Shown here: positions 1 through 8,380 of the stretch, piece by piece
Layout: each line of letters starts with the position of its first letter
Position numbering within the stretch: the first letter of the stretch is position 1
Origin: Paenibacillus_L residui
Lineage (GTDB): Bacteria > Bacillota > Bacilli > Paenibacillales > NBRC-103111
DNA length: 64,000 nt
Direction: 5' to 3'
Assembly (NCBI RefSeq): GCF_042677205.1
Contig: NZ_JBHTIU010000010.1
Location: forward strand, 68,780-132,779
Notes under the pieces: generated by a model
The model's input: only the letters and a program-made list of their open reading frames with translations
What the model was told of the DNA's origin: nothing
Database searches by the model: none
Position numbers and translations under genes: made by a program

Positions 1-1
1 C

Positions 2-1723
2 CAAAGCTGGGCAGAAGGCGGCAGCACCATAACCCAACAATTGGCCAAGAACATGTTTCTCTCCTCGGACAAGTCCCTTTCCAGGAAGCTGAGAGAAGCC
101 GCCTATGCATTAAAAATAGATATGATCTATGATAAAAACGATATTTTGGAGCTTTATTTGAATAATGTTTATTTCGGGGAAGGCTCTTGGGGCGTACAAT
201 CGGCATCCAAGCGCTACTTCGGCAAGGAGGTCGGAGAGCTGTCACTGGAAGAAGCGGCACTGTTGGCCGGGCTGCCCAAAGCCCCAACCCACTACTCCCC
301 CTTGAAAGACCGGGAGAAGGCGCTGGAGCGAAGAAATACCGTACTTGCTTTGATGAGAGAACAGCAATATATCTCTGAAGAAGAATATCAGATGGCCGTC
401 TCCGCGCCAATCGTGCTATCCGTCGCACAGGAAGAAGGGCTGCAGGGGAAATACCCCTCTTACCGTGACTATGTTATCCAGGAAGCTGTTTCATTATATG
501 GATTTACGGAAGAGCAGATTTTGACGGGCGGCTTGCAAATCTATACCGAGCTGGACCCGGCTGCACAGAATGCGGCGGAGGAGGTCTATATGGACGACCG
601 CTTCTTCCCCGCCGGCAAGGAAGACCAGCAGATTCAGAGCGGTGTCGTCCTCCTGGACCATTCCAGCGGAGGAGTACGGGCATTAGTGGGCAACCGTGGC
701 GAAGGAGTATTCAGAGGCTTCAATCGGGCCACCCAGTTAAAGAGACAGCCGGGCTCCGCCTTCAAGCCGATTGTCGTTTACGGTCCGGCTCTGGAGCGGG
801 GATATACTCCCTACTCCCGGCTGTACGACGGTGAGCTGAATATCAACGGGTACCAACCGCGAAATTGGGACCACCGATATCGGGGACAGGTAACCCTGGC
901 CGAAGCGGTGACTAATTCATGGAATATTCCGGCGGTCTGGCTGCTGAATGAAATCGGCATCGATGCCGGAATGGATTATGCCCGTTCGTTGGGCATCCCT
1001 CTGTCCGATGACGACCGCCATCTCAGCATAGCGCTCGGCGGATTGTCCGAAGGGGTGTCCCCGCTGCAGATGGCTCAAGCTTTCGGTGCCTTCGCCAATC
1101 AGGGGATGATGTACGAGGCCCATGCGATCACTAAAATTACGACCCAGGATGGGTATGTCCTGGTAGAGGCCCATGCTGAGCCCAAGCGAATAACGTCGCC
1201 GGAGCACGCCTACACGATGACCCGCCTGTTGGAAAATGTCGTCCGCTACGGCACCGGAACCAAGGCCCGGTTGGATCGTCCGACCGCCGGCAAAACGGGA
1301 ACCACCCAGCTCCCGGATACCGAGGAATTCGCCGGTATTACCGGACCGGTTTCGAAAGACGCCTGGTTCGTCGGGTATACACCGGAGCTGACAGCGGCCG
1401 TCTGGCTGGGTTATGACAAAACCGATCGCAACCATTATCTGGAGTCATCCGGCTCGGAAGCCGCCGCTTCCTTGTTCCGGGAGATCATGTCCCGGGCATT
1501 GCAGGGAGTTCCGGTCCGGCCTTTCGAGGTCCCCGCTTCTTACCGTGATCATTGGAACTTGTGGACAGGCCAGGAACTGTTCCCCAACTGGAACAAGGAT
1601 AAGGATAAGGATAAGGATAAGGATAGAGAAAAGGAGAAAAAAGAGGAAAAGAACAAGCCGAACCCGTCGAAAAACAAAAATAGCGACAAAGGAAAAGAAA
1701 ACAGGAAAAAAGAAAAGGACTAA
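2..1723 (+). CDS. Class A penicillin-binding protein (PBP1A type), 5' end outside the window
   Basis: Bifunctional peptidoglycan glycosyltransferase/transpeptidase, membrane-anchored and acting outside the cell. The frame is open from base 2, so the N-terminal anchor and the start of the glycosyltransferase domain lie upstream of the window. The visible part opens inside the glycosyltransferase motif (GGSTITQQLAKN). The transpeptidase domain follows with the active-site SAFK (Ser codon at 755-757), the SWN motif (917-925) and KTGTT (from 1292). The C-terminus is a Lys/Asp/Glu-rich low-complexity tail (KDKD repeats) common in Paenibacillaceae PBP1 proteins. A hairpin follows the stop. The family is secure; which PBP1 paralog it is cannot be told. 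Confidence 0.95.
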   Translation, partial: QSWAEGGSTITQQLAKNMFLSSDKSLSRKLREAAYALKIDMIYDKNDILELYLNNVYFGEGSWGVQSASKRYFGKEVGELSLEEAALLAGLPKAPTHYSPLKDREKALERRNTVLALMREQQYISEEEYQMAVSAPIVLSVAQEEGLQGKYPSYRDYVIQEAVSLYGFTEEQILTGGLQIYTELDPAAQNAAEEVYMDDRFFPAGKEDQQIQSGVVLLDHSSGGVRALVGNRGEGVFRGFNRATQLKRQPGSAFKPIVVYGPALERGYTPYSRLYDGELNINGYQPRNWDHRYRGQVTLAEAVTNSWNIPAVWLLNEIGIDAGMDYARSLGIPLSDDDRHLSIALGGLSEGVSPLQMAQAFGAFANQGMMYEAHAITKITTQDGYVLVEAHAEPKRITSPEHAYTMTRLLENVVRYGTGTKARLDRPTAGKTGTTQLPDTEEFAGITGPVSKDAWFVGYTPELTAAVWLGYDKTDRNHYLESSGSEAAASLFREIMSRALQGVPVRPFEVPASYRDHWNLWTGQELFPNWNKDKDKDKDKDREKEKKEEKNKPNPSKNKNSDKGKENRKKEKD

Positions 1724-1732
1724 TTAACTAAA

Positions 1733-1758
1733 AACCGCGCGCGACTCCCAGCGCGGTT
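1733..1758 (+). terminator. GC-rich hairpin after the PBP gene
   Basis: Perfect 8-bp stem AACCGCGC / GCGCGGTT with a 10-nt loop, starting 9 bases after the PBP stop codon. No clear U-run follows, so it may be a weak terminator or an mRNA 3' stabiliser. Confidence 0.5.
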
Positions 1759-1800
1759 GCACAAGTAGAAAACCATTACTTGTGGTGGATCCTCCACGGT

Positions 1801-2300
1801 CTAACTGTATTTTATGCAGGTAAATTTAAGCGAATGGCGGAAAATGATTAAAGTAAATGGAAAAACTACATTTAGAATCAAGGCTTTTTGCTGAAACCGC
1901 CTTTTTTGCACAAACTAGCTGTAGTTTTTCCATTTAGTTTCCATCATTCGCTTCGGAGGGCACAAACTAACTGTATGAAATCCAGTTAGACACGCCATTC
2001 TGCGAGAGACTGCTTGACACGGCAACAGCAGAAAATATAAATAGGCGGATTTTTCACTTAGTTTCCATCATTCGCTTCAGAGAGTACAAACTAACTGTAT
2101 GAAATCCAGTTAGACGCGCCATTCTGCGAGAGACTGCTTGACACGGCAACAGCAGAAAATATAAATAGACGGATTTTCCATTTAGTTTCCATCATTCGCT
2201 TCAGAGAGTACAAACTAACTGTATGAAATCCCGTTAGAGCGCCATTCTGCGAGAGACTGCTTGTACGACACCAGCACATGGCCCATGCAGCGACTGCTCG
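1801..2300. repeat. Dispersed CTAACTG...CAGTTAG repeat, including about three 124-bp tandem units
   Basis: The motif CCATCATTCG recurs at 1941, 2065 and 2189, exactly 124 bp apart, each time inside a near-identical unit; the third unit is incomplete. Each unit contains the small palindrome CTAACTG-N9-CAGTTAG (the third with one change). The first 150 bp (about 1801-1950) resemble a sequence near 63513-63665 in the same orientation, and a stretch near 1855-1930 reappears inverted near 63845-63930. Together with the hairpin at 1733-1758 this fills the 646-bp gap between the PBP and nuclease-family genes. Short open frames here carry no coding signature. Confidence 0.85.
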
Positions 2301-2369
2301 ATTGATCATACTCTCCCGGAAAACAACCGCATCTAACTACGGATGAACCGCCGACTTGGGCGCCGTCTC

Positions 2370-3161
2370 CTAAAGTGTAAGCCGATAGGTTCCCGTTACC
2401 GGCAGATGATCGGAGACGACGCGGCTGATTCTCTCGGCACCGATGAGCGTTATCTGTGTGGAAGAGAACACGTAATCAATCCGCTTGGTAAGCCGATAGC
2501 CGGACGGGTCCTCTCCGGACAGATCCTTCTCCAGCAAGGTAGGCTCGTCTTGGAGGCCGAACGGTTCAAAAGCATCCTGAAACACTTCTTTCAATTTCAG
2601 AATTTCCGGGCTGGATGGCTCGGCATTAAAATCTCCCGTCAACAAGACCGGCTCGGGACTTTGGCCATATTTCCGGATAATCCAGTCTACCTGGGCTTTG
2701 CGTTCCTGTTCACCTAGCCCCAGATGGGTATTTAAGAACAAGACGGGCCGGCCTTCCACATCCAGAATGGTCTCCAGCAGCCCTCTCGGCTCATTATGGT
2801 GTCCTTCGCTTGTCTCCCCGGGAAGCGGGTAATTATGCTGCCGAACGATAGGAAACCGGCTTAAGATCAAGGTGCCGTACTCCCGGTCCGGTTCGTCTGC
2901 CGATGAAGATTCCAGCCTAAGATTGGGGCCATAGGCATAATTCATGTTCAAAGCTTCAGCCAGAAGCCGGCCTTGATCTTCATACCCGCTTCGTTCGGAG
3001 AAATGCTTGTCTACTTCCTGCATTCCCACCACATCGGCCCCGCTATCGCGGATGACCTCCGCTATGCGCCCCAAGTCCAGCCGGCCGTCCAGCAGCCCTT
3101 CCCCATGATAAATATTGAAAGACATCACTTTGATGACTGCGAAATTGTGAACCCCGCCCAT
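2370..3161 (-). CDS. Endonuclease/exonuclease/phosphatase (EEP) family protein
   Basis: A 263-aa protein of the DNase I-like EEP fold. Family motifs are visible in order: MSFNIYHGEG near the N-terminus, VVGMQEVD (metal-binding Glu), LNTHLGLGEQER (His), LLTGDFNAEPSS (Asp/Asn pair), and the C-terminal RIDYVF and SDHLPV (catalytic Asp-His). All residues expected of an active Mg-dependent phosphodiesterase are present. There is no signal peptide, so it is probably cytosolic. The ATG at 3161 has GGAGAGGTGG upstream. The substrate is not predictable: family members cleave nucleic acids, phosphoinositides, sphingomyelin or nucleotides. It is transcribed away from the upstream 55-aa gene's terminator and appears monocistronic. 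Confidence 0.88.
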   Translation of the reverse strand: MGGVHNFAVIKVMSFNIYHGEGLLDGRLDLGRIAEVIRDSGADVVGMQEVDKHFSERSGYEDQGRLLAEALNMNYAYGPNLRLESSSADEPDREYGTLILSRFPIVRQHNYPLPGETSEGHHNEPRGLLETILDVEGRPVLFLNTHLGLGEQERKAQVDWIIRKYGQSPEPVLLTGDFNAEPSSPEILKLKEVFQDAFEPFGLQDEPTLLEKDLSGEDPSGYRLTKRIDYVFSSTQITLIGAERISRVVSDHLPVTGTYRLTL

Positions 3162-3273
3162 ACTGCCACCTCTCCATACTTATAATCTTGCTCGAAATTG
3201 AAAATACTTCTTTACTGTCAACAACATACCATATCTGTGGCTTGAAGCGAATTCATTTTATACAAAAAAGGCC

Positions 3274-3308
3274 ACAAAAAAACCTGAGATCCGTACATCC
3301 CAGGTTTT
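3274..3308 (-). terminator. Intrinsic terminator after the 55-aa gene
   Basis: Stem of ten pairs with one mismatch around a 6-nt loop (arms 3281-3290 and 3297-3306). Read on the minus strand it is followed by a run of T. It starts a few bases beyond the stop codon of the 55-aa gene. Confidence 0.75.
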
Positions 3309-3312
3309 ATTA

Positions 3313-3480
3313 TTACGGCCGGTTTGTCGATTTGGCCTTATCCGATTTAACCGAGTAATCTTTATGAATGTGATATAATCCGCGGTAATTTTGCTTTAGA
3401 TGGCGAATCACTTCTTCTCTCTTCCTAAGCTCGGTCTCATTGGCCGGTTTGACGGGCCGCAGCAATTCCATAACCAACAT
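3313..3480 (-). CDS. Small basic protein of 55 aa, unknown function
   Basis: A short gene supported by a strong ribosome site (GAGGTGAAGAA directly before the ATG at 3480), an intact 56-codon frame and an intrinsic terminator 6 bases after the stop. The peptide begins MLVMELLRPVKPANETELRK and ends in a charged stretch. It has no signal peptide or membrane segment and is rich in Lys, Arg and Glu, with a probable central helix (ELRKREEVIRHLKQNYRG). I do not recognise a family. It has its own transcription unit between two oppositely oriented neighbours. The gene signals make it likely real; the role is unknown. Confidence 0.6.
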   Translation of the reverse strand: MLVMELLRPVKPANETELRKREEVIRHLKQNYRGLYHIHKDYSVKSDKAKSTNRP

Positions 3481-3662
3481 TTCTTCACCTCATCACGAGA
3501 ATTCACAACAAAATCATTGTATTCATCAATATCTGATTTATGACCGGCTTTTTGGCAGCCGGTACAAAATAGGCGAAGGGCATAAGAGGCATCCTAGTTA
3601 CATACTGGAAGGTAAAGGGTAATAACCGTTGACTATCTTTTTTTAGGAAGGGGTTCGATATC

Positions 3663-4190
3663 TTGCTTGGAAACTCCATTCTCTTGACCATCATTATTAT
3701 CAACATCGTGTACGTATCCTTGTTCACCGTTCGGATTATACTAGTCATGAAATCGAGAAGGCTGCTCGCTTCATTAATCAGCATGCTGGAAGTCTTTATT
3801 TATCTGATGGGCTTAAATATTGTCTTAAATAATATCGATCAGCCGCTAAATCTGATTGCCTACTGCGTCGGCTGGGGAAGCGGCGTCTGGCTTGGCATCC
3901 GAATTGAGGAGTGGCTGGCGCTCGGTTATTCCACCGTGCAAATTGTAGTCAACTCTGCTGAAACCAGCCTGCCTGCCCGGTTGAGGGATAAAGGGTACGG
4001 GGTAACCAGTTGGACCGCTGAAGGAAGGGATGGCCCGCGCCTGGTTATGCAGGTATTGGCCAAACGCAGCAACGAGAAGAAGCTGCTGCAGTATATTCAG
4101 GAGTTTGCTCCCAAAGCATTCGTCATTTCTTACGAGCCCCGTTTCTTTCGCGGCGGATTTTGGACCAAGAGGCTCCATGAACGGGAATAA
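3663..4190 (+). CDS. UPF0316/DUF2179-type membrane protein
   Basis: A 175-aa protein with three predicted membrane helices in the first 90 residues, then a soluble C-terminal domain of about 85 residues. The GYGVTSWTAEGRDGPR segment and the later FAPKAFVISYEPRFFRGG region match the DUF2179 domain fused to the DUF5698 membrane part (UPF0316, YebE group). The start is TTG at 3663 behind GGAAGGGG. The biochemical role of the family is unknown; the soluble domain is of the small ligand-binding type. It stands just upstream of the osmoprotectant operon, but about 95 bases of intergenic DNA separate them, so co-transcription is uncertain. Confidence 0.85.
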   Translation: MLGNSILLTIIIINIVYVSLFTVRIILVMKSRRLLASLISMLEVFIYLMGLNIVLNNIDQPLNLIAYCVGWGSGVWLGIRIEEWLALGYSTVQIVVNSAETSLPARLRDKGYGVTSWTAEGRDGPRLVMQVLAKRSNEKKLLQYIQEFAPKAFVISYEPRFFRGGFWTKRLHERE

Positions 4191-4286
4191 TGTCACTCAT
4201 TTTTTCCATTTTTCTGTTTCAAAAGGGTAAAAAATGGGTAATTGGCTTAGTCGGTAAAAACTAAATAGATGGGGTGGTTACGAAGA

Positions 4287-5444
4287 ATGATTCGATTTGA
4301 AGGAGTAAACAAGACGTATGAGGACGGATTTGTCGCCATTAAAAACCTCAATTTGGAATTCAGTGAAGGCGGCATCAACGTGCTGATCGGCCCTAGCGGA
4401 TGCGGGAAAACGACGACCATGAAGCTGATCAACCGGCTGATCCATCCGAGCAAAGGAAAGGTCTATGTTCACGGCAAAGATATTTCCAAGATCGATCCGG
4501 TAGAGCTGCGCCGAAGCATCGGTTATGTCATTCAGAATATCGGGTTGTTCCCCCATATGACCATTGCCCGGAATGTGGCTGTCGTTCCCCGCCTGCTCAA
4601 ATGGGATAAAGAACGTATCGACCGCCGGGTGGATGAGCTGTTAACCATGGTTAACCTCGATCCGGACACTTACCGGAACCGATACCCGTCCGAATTGAGC
4701 GGAGGACAACAGCAGCGGATCGGAGTTATACGCGCATTGGCTGCCGAGCCCAGCATCATTCTGATGGATGAACCCTTCAGCGCTCTGGACCCGATCAGCC
4801 GGGAACAGCTTCAGGATGAATTGATCCGGCTGCAGCAGGAATTGAAGAAAACGATCGTTTTCGTTACCCATGATATGGATGAAGCCATCAAAATCGCCGA
4901 CAACATTGTGCTGATGAAGGACGGAGAAATAGTGCAGCAGGGAAGCCCGGAGCAGATTTTGCGGCATCCGGCTAACGATTTTGTCAAGAGCTTCGTTGGG
5001 AAAAAGCGCCTTCAGAACGGCGGCGAGCATCCTGAAGAGCTTCCTACGGTGGATGAAGTCATGGCAGAGCAGCCCGTGACCGCTTTCCCGTCCCGCGGAT
5101 TGGCGGAAGCGATCAAAATTATGGAAAGAAGACGGGTCGACTCCCTCATTGTAGTAGACAAAAACAACAAACTTCTCGGCCACGCCTCCATCTTTCAGGT
5201 TCTGGACAGGTTCAGAGAAGAGAATATGACATTGGCCGACGTCATGAAGCCGTTCGAGCACGTTGTCCCGACCGGTACTTCCCTGGCTGTTGCTCTTAAT
5301 CTGATGAACGAACATCATCTGCCCTACGTTCCGGTCGTTCGTGACGGCCATCAATTCGCCGGCTTGATAACGAAAGGAAGCATCGTTCGGCACATCGCCG
5401 ACGTGTATACTCCGACTGACGGACAGGAGGGCGCTACGGGATGA
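4287..5444 (+). CDS. opuCA: Osmoprotectant (glycine betaine/carnitine/choline) ABC transporter ATPase with CBS domains
   Basis: Energises import of compatible solutes at the cytoplasmic membrane. The ABC domain shows Walker A GPSGCGKT (residues 35-42), signature LSGGQ (137-141), Walker B ILMDEP (158-163) and the switch His in FVTHD. A pair of CBS domains occupies about residues 250-380, the OpuCA/OpuBA arrangement in which CBS modules sense ionic strength or cyclic di-AMP. The ATG at 4287 is chosen over the in-frame ATG at 4269 because GGGTGG lies at proper distance from it and the protein then starts at the conserved MIRFEGVNKTY. The stop overlaps the permease start (ATGA), so the two are translationally coupled. 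The gene order A-B-C-D matches B. subtilis opuC. Confidence 0.93.
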   Translation: MIRFEGVNKTYEDGFVAIKNLNLEFSEGGINVLIGPSGCGKTTTMKLINRLIHPSKGKVYVHGKDISKIDPVELRRSIGYVIQNIGLFPHMTIARNVAVVPRLLKWDKERIDRRVDELLTMVNLDPDTYRNRYPSELSGGQQQRIGVIRALAAEPSIILMDEPFSALDPISREQLQDELIRLQQELKKTIVFVTHDMDEAIKIADNIVLMKDGEIVQQGSPEQILRHPANDFVKSFVGKKRLQNGGEHPEELPTVDEVMAEQPVTAFPSRGLAEAIKIMERRRVDSLIVVDKNNKLLGHASIFQVLDRFREENMTLADVMKPFEHVVPTGTSLAVALNLMNEHHLPYVPVVRDGHQFAGLITKGSIVRHIADVYTPTDGQEGATG

Positions 5445-6106
5445 ACCAAACGATTTGGGAATTTCTAATGGATCGTCTCCCCGATATTGGGAAAGCGTTT
5501 CAGGAACATTTAATGATCGCTTCCGCCGCTATGCTGTTTGGCTGCCTTGTCGCTATTCCCGTAGGGGTGTGGCTGTCCGCCAACCGGGTTCAATGGATTA
5601 ACTCGGTTATTTTCACTATTGCTAATGTCCTTCAAACGATCCCCAGCCTGGCTCTTCTCGCTCTACTCATTCCATTGTTCGGCATCGGTACCCAACCAGC
5701 CATCATCGCCCTGTTTCTATATTCGCTTATGCCTCTAATGAGAAACACCTATTCGGGATTTCAGGCTGTCGATCGGAACCTGCTGGAGGCCGCTCGCGGA
5801 ATGGGCTACAGTGCGGGACAGAGATTGCTGCGAATCCAGCTGCCTCTCTCCTTCCCTTATATCATGACGGGAATCCGGATCACGGCCGTCTATATTATTA
5901 ATTGGACCACTCTGGCCGCTCTGATTGGCGCCGGCGGGCTCGGTCAACTTATTCTGTCGGGTTTGGCCGTCAACAAGAAGGAATTGATCTTTACCGGTGC
6001 GGTTATTGCCGTGCTGCTGGCCCTGCTGATTGACTTTCTGTTCGGGTTGCTGGAGAAGTCAGTGTCAAGCCGCATGAAGGTTCAAGCTTCGACGGATCCA
6101 AGCTGA
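5441..6106 (+). CDS. opuCB: Osmoprotectant ABC transporter permease
   Basis: A 221-aa integral membrane permease of the OpuCB/OpuBB type with about five or six helices. The conserved cytoplasmic loop that docks on the ATPase is visible (EAARGMGYSAGQRLLRIQLPLSFPYI, residues about 109-134). It forms the membrane pore with the second permease at 7106. The start overlaps the ATPase stop by 4 bases. Substrate range cannot be read from the permease. Confidence 0.92.
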   Translation: MNQTIWEFLMDRLPDIGKAFQEHLMIASAAMLFGCLVAIPVGVWLSANRVQWINSVIFTIANVLQTIPSLALLALLIPLFGIGTQPAIIALFLYSLMPLMRNTYSGFQAVDRNLLEAARGMGYSAGQRLLRIQLPLSFPYIMTGIRITAVYIINWTTLAALIGAGGLGQLILSGLAVNKKELIFTGAVIAVLLALLIDFLFGLLEKSVSSRMKVQASTDPS

Positions 6107-6178
6107 GAAGGTCAAACTTTCTCTTAGAACCAAGACCAATAAGGCGGGACCGTAAACCATTACAGACGGGGGTATTCT

Positions 6179-7075
6179 ATGAAAGTTTATATAACTAAGG
6201 CAGTCGGAATCCTGCTGCTGGCCGCCGTCATGGCGGGAATGACCGGCTGTGGAAGTAAAAACCAATTGATCATCGGCGCGCAAACCTATACCGAGACGAA
6301 AATTATTGCTGCCATGTACCAAATCCTGATTGAGGAGCAAACGGACTTGAAGGTTAGAACGATGCCGGACTTGGCTTCCAGCCCGGTAATCATCAACGCC
6401 ATGAAGAAGAATGACATTCAAATGGCTACGCTATATTCCGGGGAAATCTTTAACAATCACTTTCCCGTTGAGGAAAGCAAGGGCCGGGAGGATGTGCTGC
6501 GGCAAGCCCAGGAGGGGTTTGACAAATATTTTAATTTCAAATGGTTCGATCCTTATGGCTTTGAGAACACTTATGCCTTCACCGTTCGTCAAGCGGAAGC
6601 CGAGAACAATCATTTGCAGCAAATTTCCGATCTTAAAGATCTGGCCTCCACAATGCGGCTGGGCGTCGATACTTCCTGGCTGGAGCGGAATGACGACGGT
6701 TATAAGGCCTTCTCGGAAACATACGGGCTCCAATTCGGGGAGCTGTTCCCTATGGAGATCGGGCTTGTATACGAGGCCGTTGCTAATGACGAGGTCGATA
6801 TTGTGCTGGCCTACTCTACCGATCCCCGGTTGAAAGAATTTAATTTGACTACGTTAAAAGATGATAAACAATTCTTCCCTCCTTACGATGCTTCTCCTGT
6901 GATCCGAAAAGAAGTTCTTGAACAGCATCCGGAATTGAATGATATCATCGGGCAGCTCGTCGGCAAGATCGATGAGGATACGATGACCTCATTGAATTAC
7001 GAAGTGGATATTAATAAACGCAGTGAGAAAGCGGTCGCCCGCGAATTTCTAAATAAATTGGGCTTGCTCAAGTAA
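6179..7075 (+). CDS. opuCC: Osmoprotectant-binding lipoprotein of the ABC importer
   Basis: Extracellular solute-binding lipoprotein that delivers quaternary ammonium osmolytes to the permease pair. A signal peptide ends in the lipobox MTGC, with the lipid-modified Cys at residue 24. The mature part starts with the family signature IGAQTYTETKI and carries several Tyr/Trp/Phe residues of the kind that form the cation-pi cage of OpuC-type proteins. The length of 298 aa is standard. The ATG is preceded by a GGGGGT ribosome site. The 72-base gap after opuCB holds no obvious terminator, so it belongs to the same operon. Confidence 0.92.
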   Translation: MKVYITKAVGILLLAAVMAGMTGCGSKNQLIIGAQTYTETKIIAAMYQILIEEQTDLKVRTMPDLASSPVIINAMKKNDIQMATLYSGEIFNNHFPVEESKGREDVLRQAQEGFDKYFNFKWFDPYGFENTYAFTVRQAEAENNHLQQISDLKDLASTMRLGVDTSWLERNDDGYKAFSETYGLQFGELFPMEIGLVYEAVANDEVDIVLAYSTDPRLKEFNLTTLKDDKQFFPPYDASPVIRKEVLEQHPELNDIIGQLVGKIDEDTMTSLNYEVDINKRSEKAVAREFLNKLGLLK

Positions 7076-7105
7076 CCTCATTTAAGAAGTCTAGGGGGAA
7101 TGTTT

Positions 7106-7735
7106 ATGGATAGATTTATGGAGTATATAAGCGAAAACTGGATGGATTTATTATATTTGACTTATGACCATATCATGATGGTGGTTCTTGGGGTTCTCTT
7201 TGCACTGATCGTAGGCATTCCTCTCGGAATCGTCTGTTCCCTGGACCGCAGGCTGGCTGCCGTCATTCTCACCATTGCCAACGTCATCCAGGTCATTCCC
7301 AGTCTTGCGCTGCTCGTCATGCTGATGATTTTGTTAGGATTAGGTTCACAGACCGTCATCGTAGGACTGTTCCTCTATTCCCTGCTTCCGATCATCCGCA
7401 ATACTTATGTCGGATTGAACGAAATTAACTCCAGTGTGACCGAAGCCGGCCGCGGTGTAGGAATGAGTCCCTTGCAAATTCTAATCAAAGTCCAGCTTCC
7501 ATTGTCTCTTCCGTTTATTATGACCGGAATTCGGGTCGCGGCCGTCATCGCCATCGGTGTCGCGGCAGTGGCTCCTTTCGTCGGCGGGGACGGACTTGGC
7601 CGTGAAATTTATTCCGGCATTAATTACCGCAATGATCTGCGTATATACGGCGGCGCTATCCCGGCGGCTTTGCTGGCTATTGCTGCCGATATTGTTCTCG
7701 GCAAACTGCAGAAGAGACTAAAATTTGACAAGTAA
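7106..7735 (+). CDS. opuCD: Osmoprotectant ABC transporter permease, second subunit
   Basis: A 209-aa permease homologous to the one at 5441, with the same EAGRGVGMSPLQILIKVQLP docking loop (about residues 113-132). It completes a four-gene opuCA-CB-CC-CD operon. The start is placed at ATG 7106 rather than 7100 because the AGGGGGA ribosome site nearly touches 7100 but lies 6 bases before 7106. An inverted repeat follows the stop. Confidence 0.92.
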   Translation: MDRFMEYISENWMDLLYLTYDHIMMVVLGVLFALIVGIPLGIVCSLDRRLAAVILTIANVIQVIPSLALLVMLMILLGLGSQTVIVGLFLYSLLPIIRNTYVGLNEINSSVTEAGRGVGMSPLQILIKVQLPLSLPFIMTGIRVAAVIAIGVAAVAPFVGGDGLGREIYSGINYRNDLRIYGGAIPAALLAIAADIVLGKLQKRLKFDK

Positions 7736-7781
7736 TATGCCAAGGAGGTCTTCTTGAAACCGGTCCTCCCAAACTGGCATA
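7736..7781 (+). terminator. Inverted repeat closing the opuC operon
   Basis: Arms TATGCCA (7736-7742) and TGGCATA (7775-7781), with an inner GGAGG/CCTCC pairing. It starts immediately after the opuCD stop. There is no long U-run, so termination efficiency is uncertain. Confidence 0.55.
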
Positions 7782-7835
7782 ATAGATTCAGGTTGATTAT
7801 GCAGCTTGACCTACTCTAATATTGGAGGGTTTCGT

Positions 7836-8195
7836 ATGAAATGTCCCATTTGCAATGATGTTAGGATGCGTGAGGTTGAGAAGGACGGAGTGCTGATTGA
7901 TGTATGTCCTGATTGCAAAGGAGTATGGCTGGACCGCGGCGAGCTGGAGAAATTGATGAAAGGCGTTCAGGAGCTGCGTGCGGAGTATGATGAGTGGTAT
8001 GACCGCGAAGAGCCCGACCGGCTCGATGCCAGAGAAACACGGCGGCCGGACAGTTACAGCTACGACGAACGGGACGGAGGCCGTCCATATCGGGATTCCT
8101 ACCCCTCGAAGGACGAGCGGCACGGTTATCCTCCCAAGCATAAAAGAAAAAAGAAGAAAAATGTTTTTGATATATTCGAAGATTTGTTTGATTAA
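7836..8195 (+). CDS. TFIIB-type zinc-ribbon protein
   Basis: A 119-aa cytosolic protein. The first 45 residues form a zf-TFIIB zinc ribbon with two CxxC pairs (CPIC at residues 3-6, CPDC at about 29-32) followed by the family GVWLDRGELEKL. The rest is a hydrophilic Asp/Arg/Tyr-rich linker and a basic stretch (KHKRKKKKN) before an acidic aromatic end (FDIFEDLFD). The function of this widespread family is unknown; the ribbon probably binds zinc and a nucleic acid or protein. The start at 7836 is fixed by TTGGAGGG upstream. A good terminator follows. Confidence 0.85.
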   Translation: MKCPICNDVRMREVEKDGVLIDVCPDCKGVWLDRGELEKLMKGVQELRAEYDEWYDREEPDRLDARETRRPDSYSYDERDGGRPYRDSYPSKDERHGYPPKHKRKKKKNVFDIFEDLFD

Positions 8196-8222
8196 AAAGG
8201 TATGAATGCTGCAGAGAACTTG

Positions 8223-8255
8223 GAGCCGTCCGGTCAACGACCGGGCGGTTCTTTG
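8223..8255 (+). terminator. Intrinsic terminator after the zinc-ribbon gene
   Basis: A 13-pair stem with two G-U pairs (GAGCCGTCCGGTC / GACCGGGCGGTTC) and a 3-nt loop, followed by CTTTGATT. Confidence 0.75.
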
Positions 8256-8380
8256 ATTAGCGGCAAAAGATGGCTATATACTCACTTTTGAGGCTAGTGT
8301 TATGATAGAAAAGAGAATATGTCCTCTGCATAAGGGCAAAAAAAGAAGTCGGAAAGCAACGTGAAAAGGAGATGGCATCC

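Noticed and set aside
1931..2300. CRISPR-like array
   Set aside because: The 124-bp units are repeated throughout with no unique spacers, and no cas genes are present. The 45-bp coat-gene repeats are coding.
2091..2309. Minus-strand open frame of 72 codons in the 124-bp repeats
   Set aside because: It is repeat-derived, contains the same peptide twice and lacks a ribosome site.
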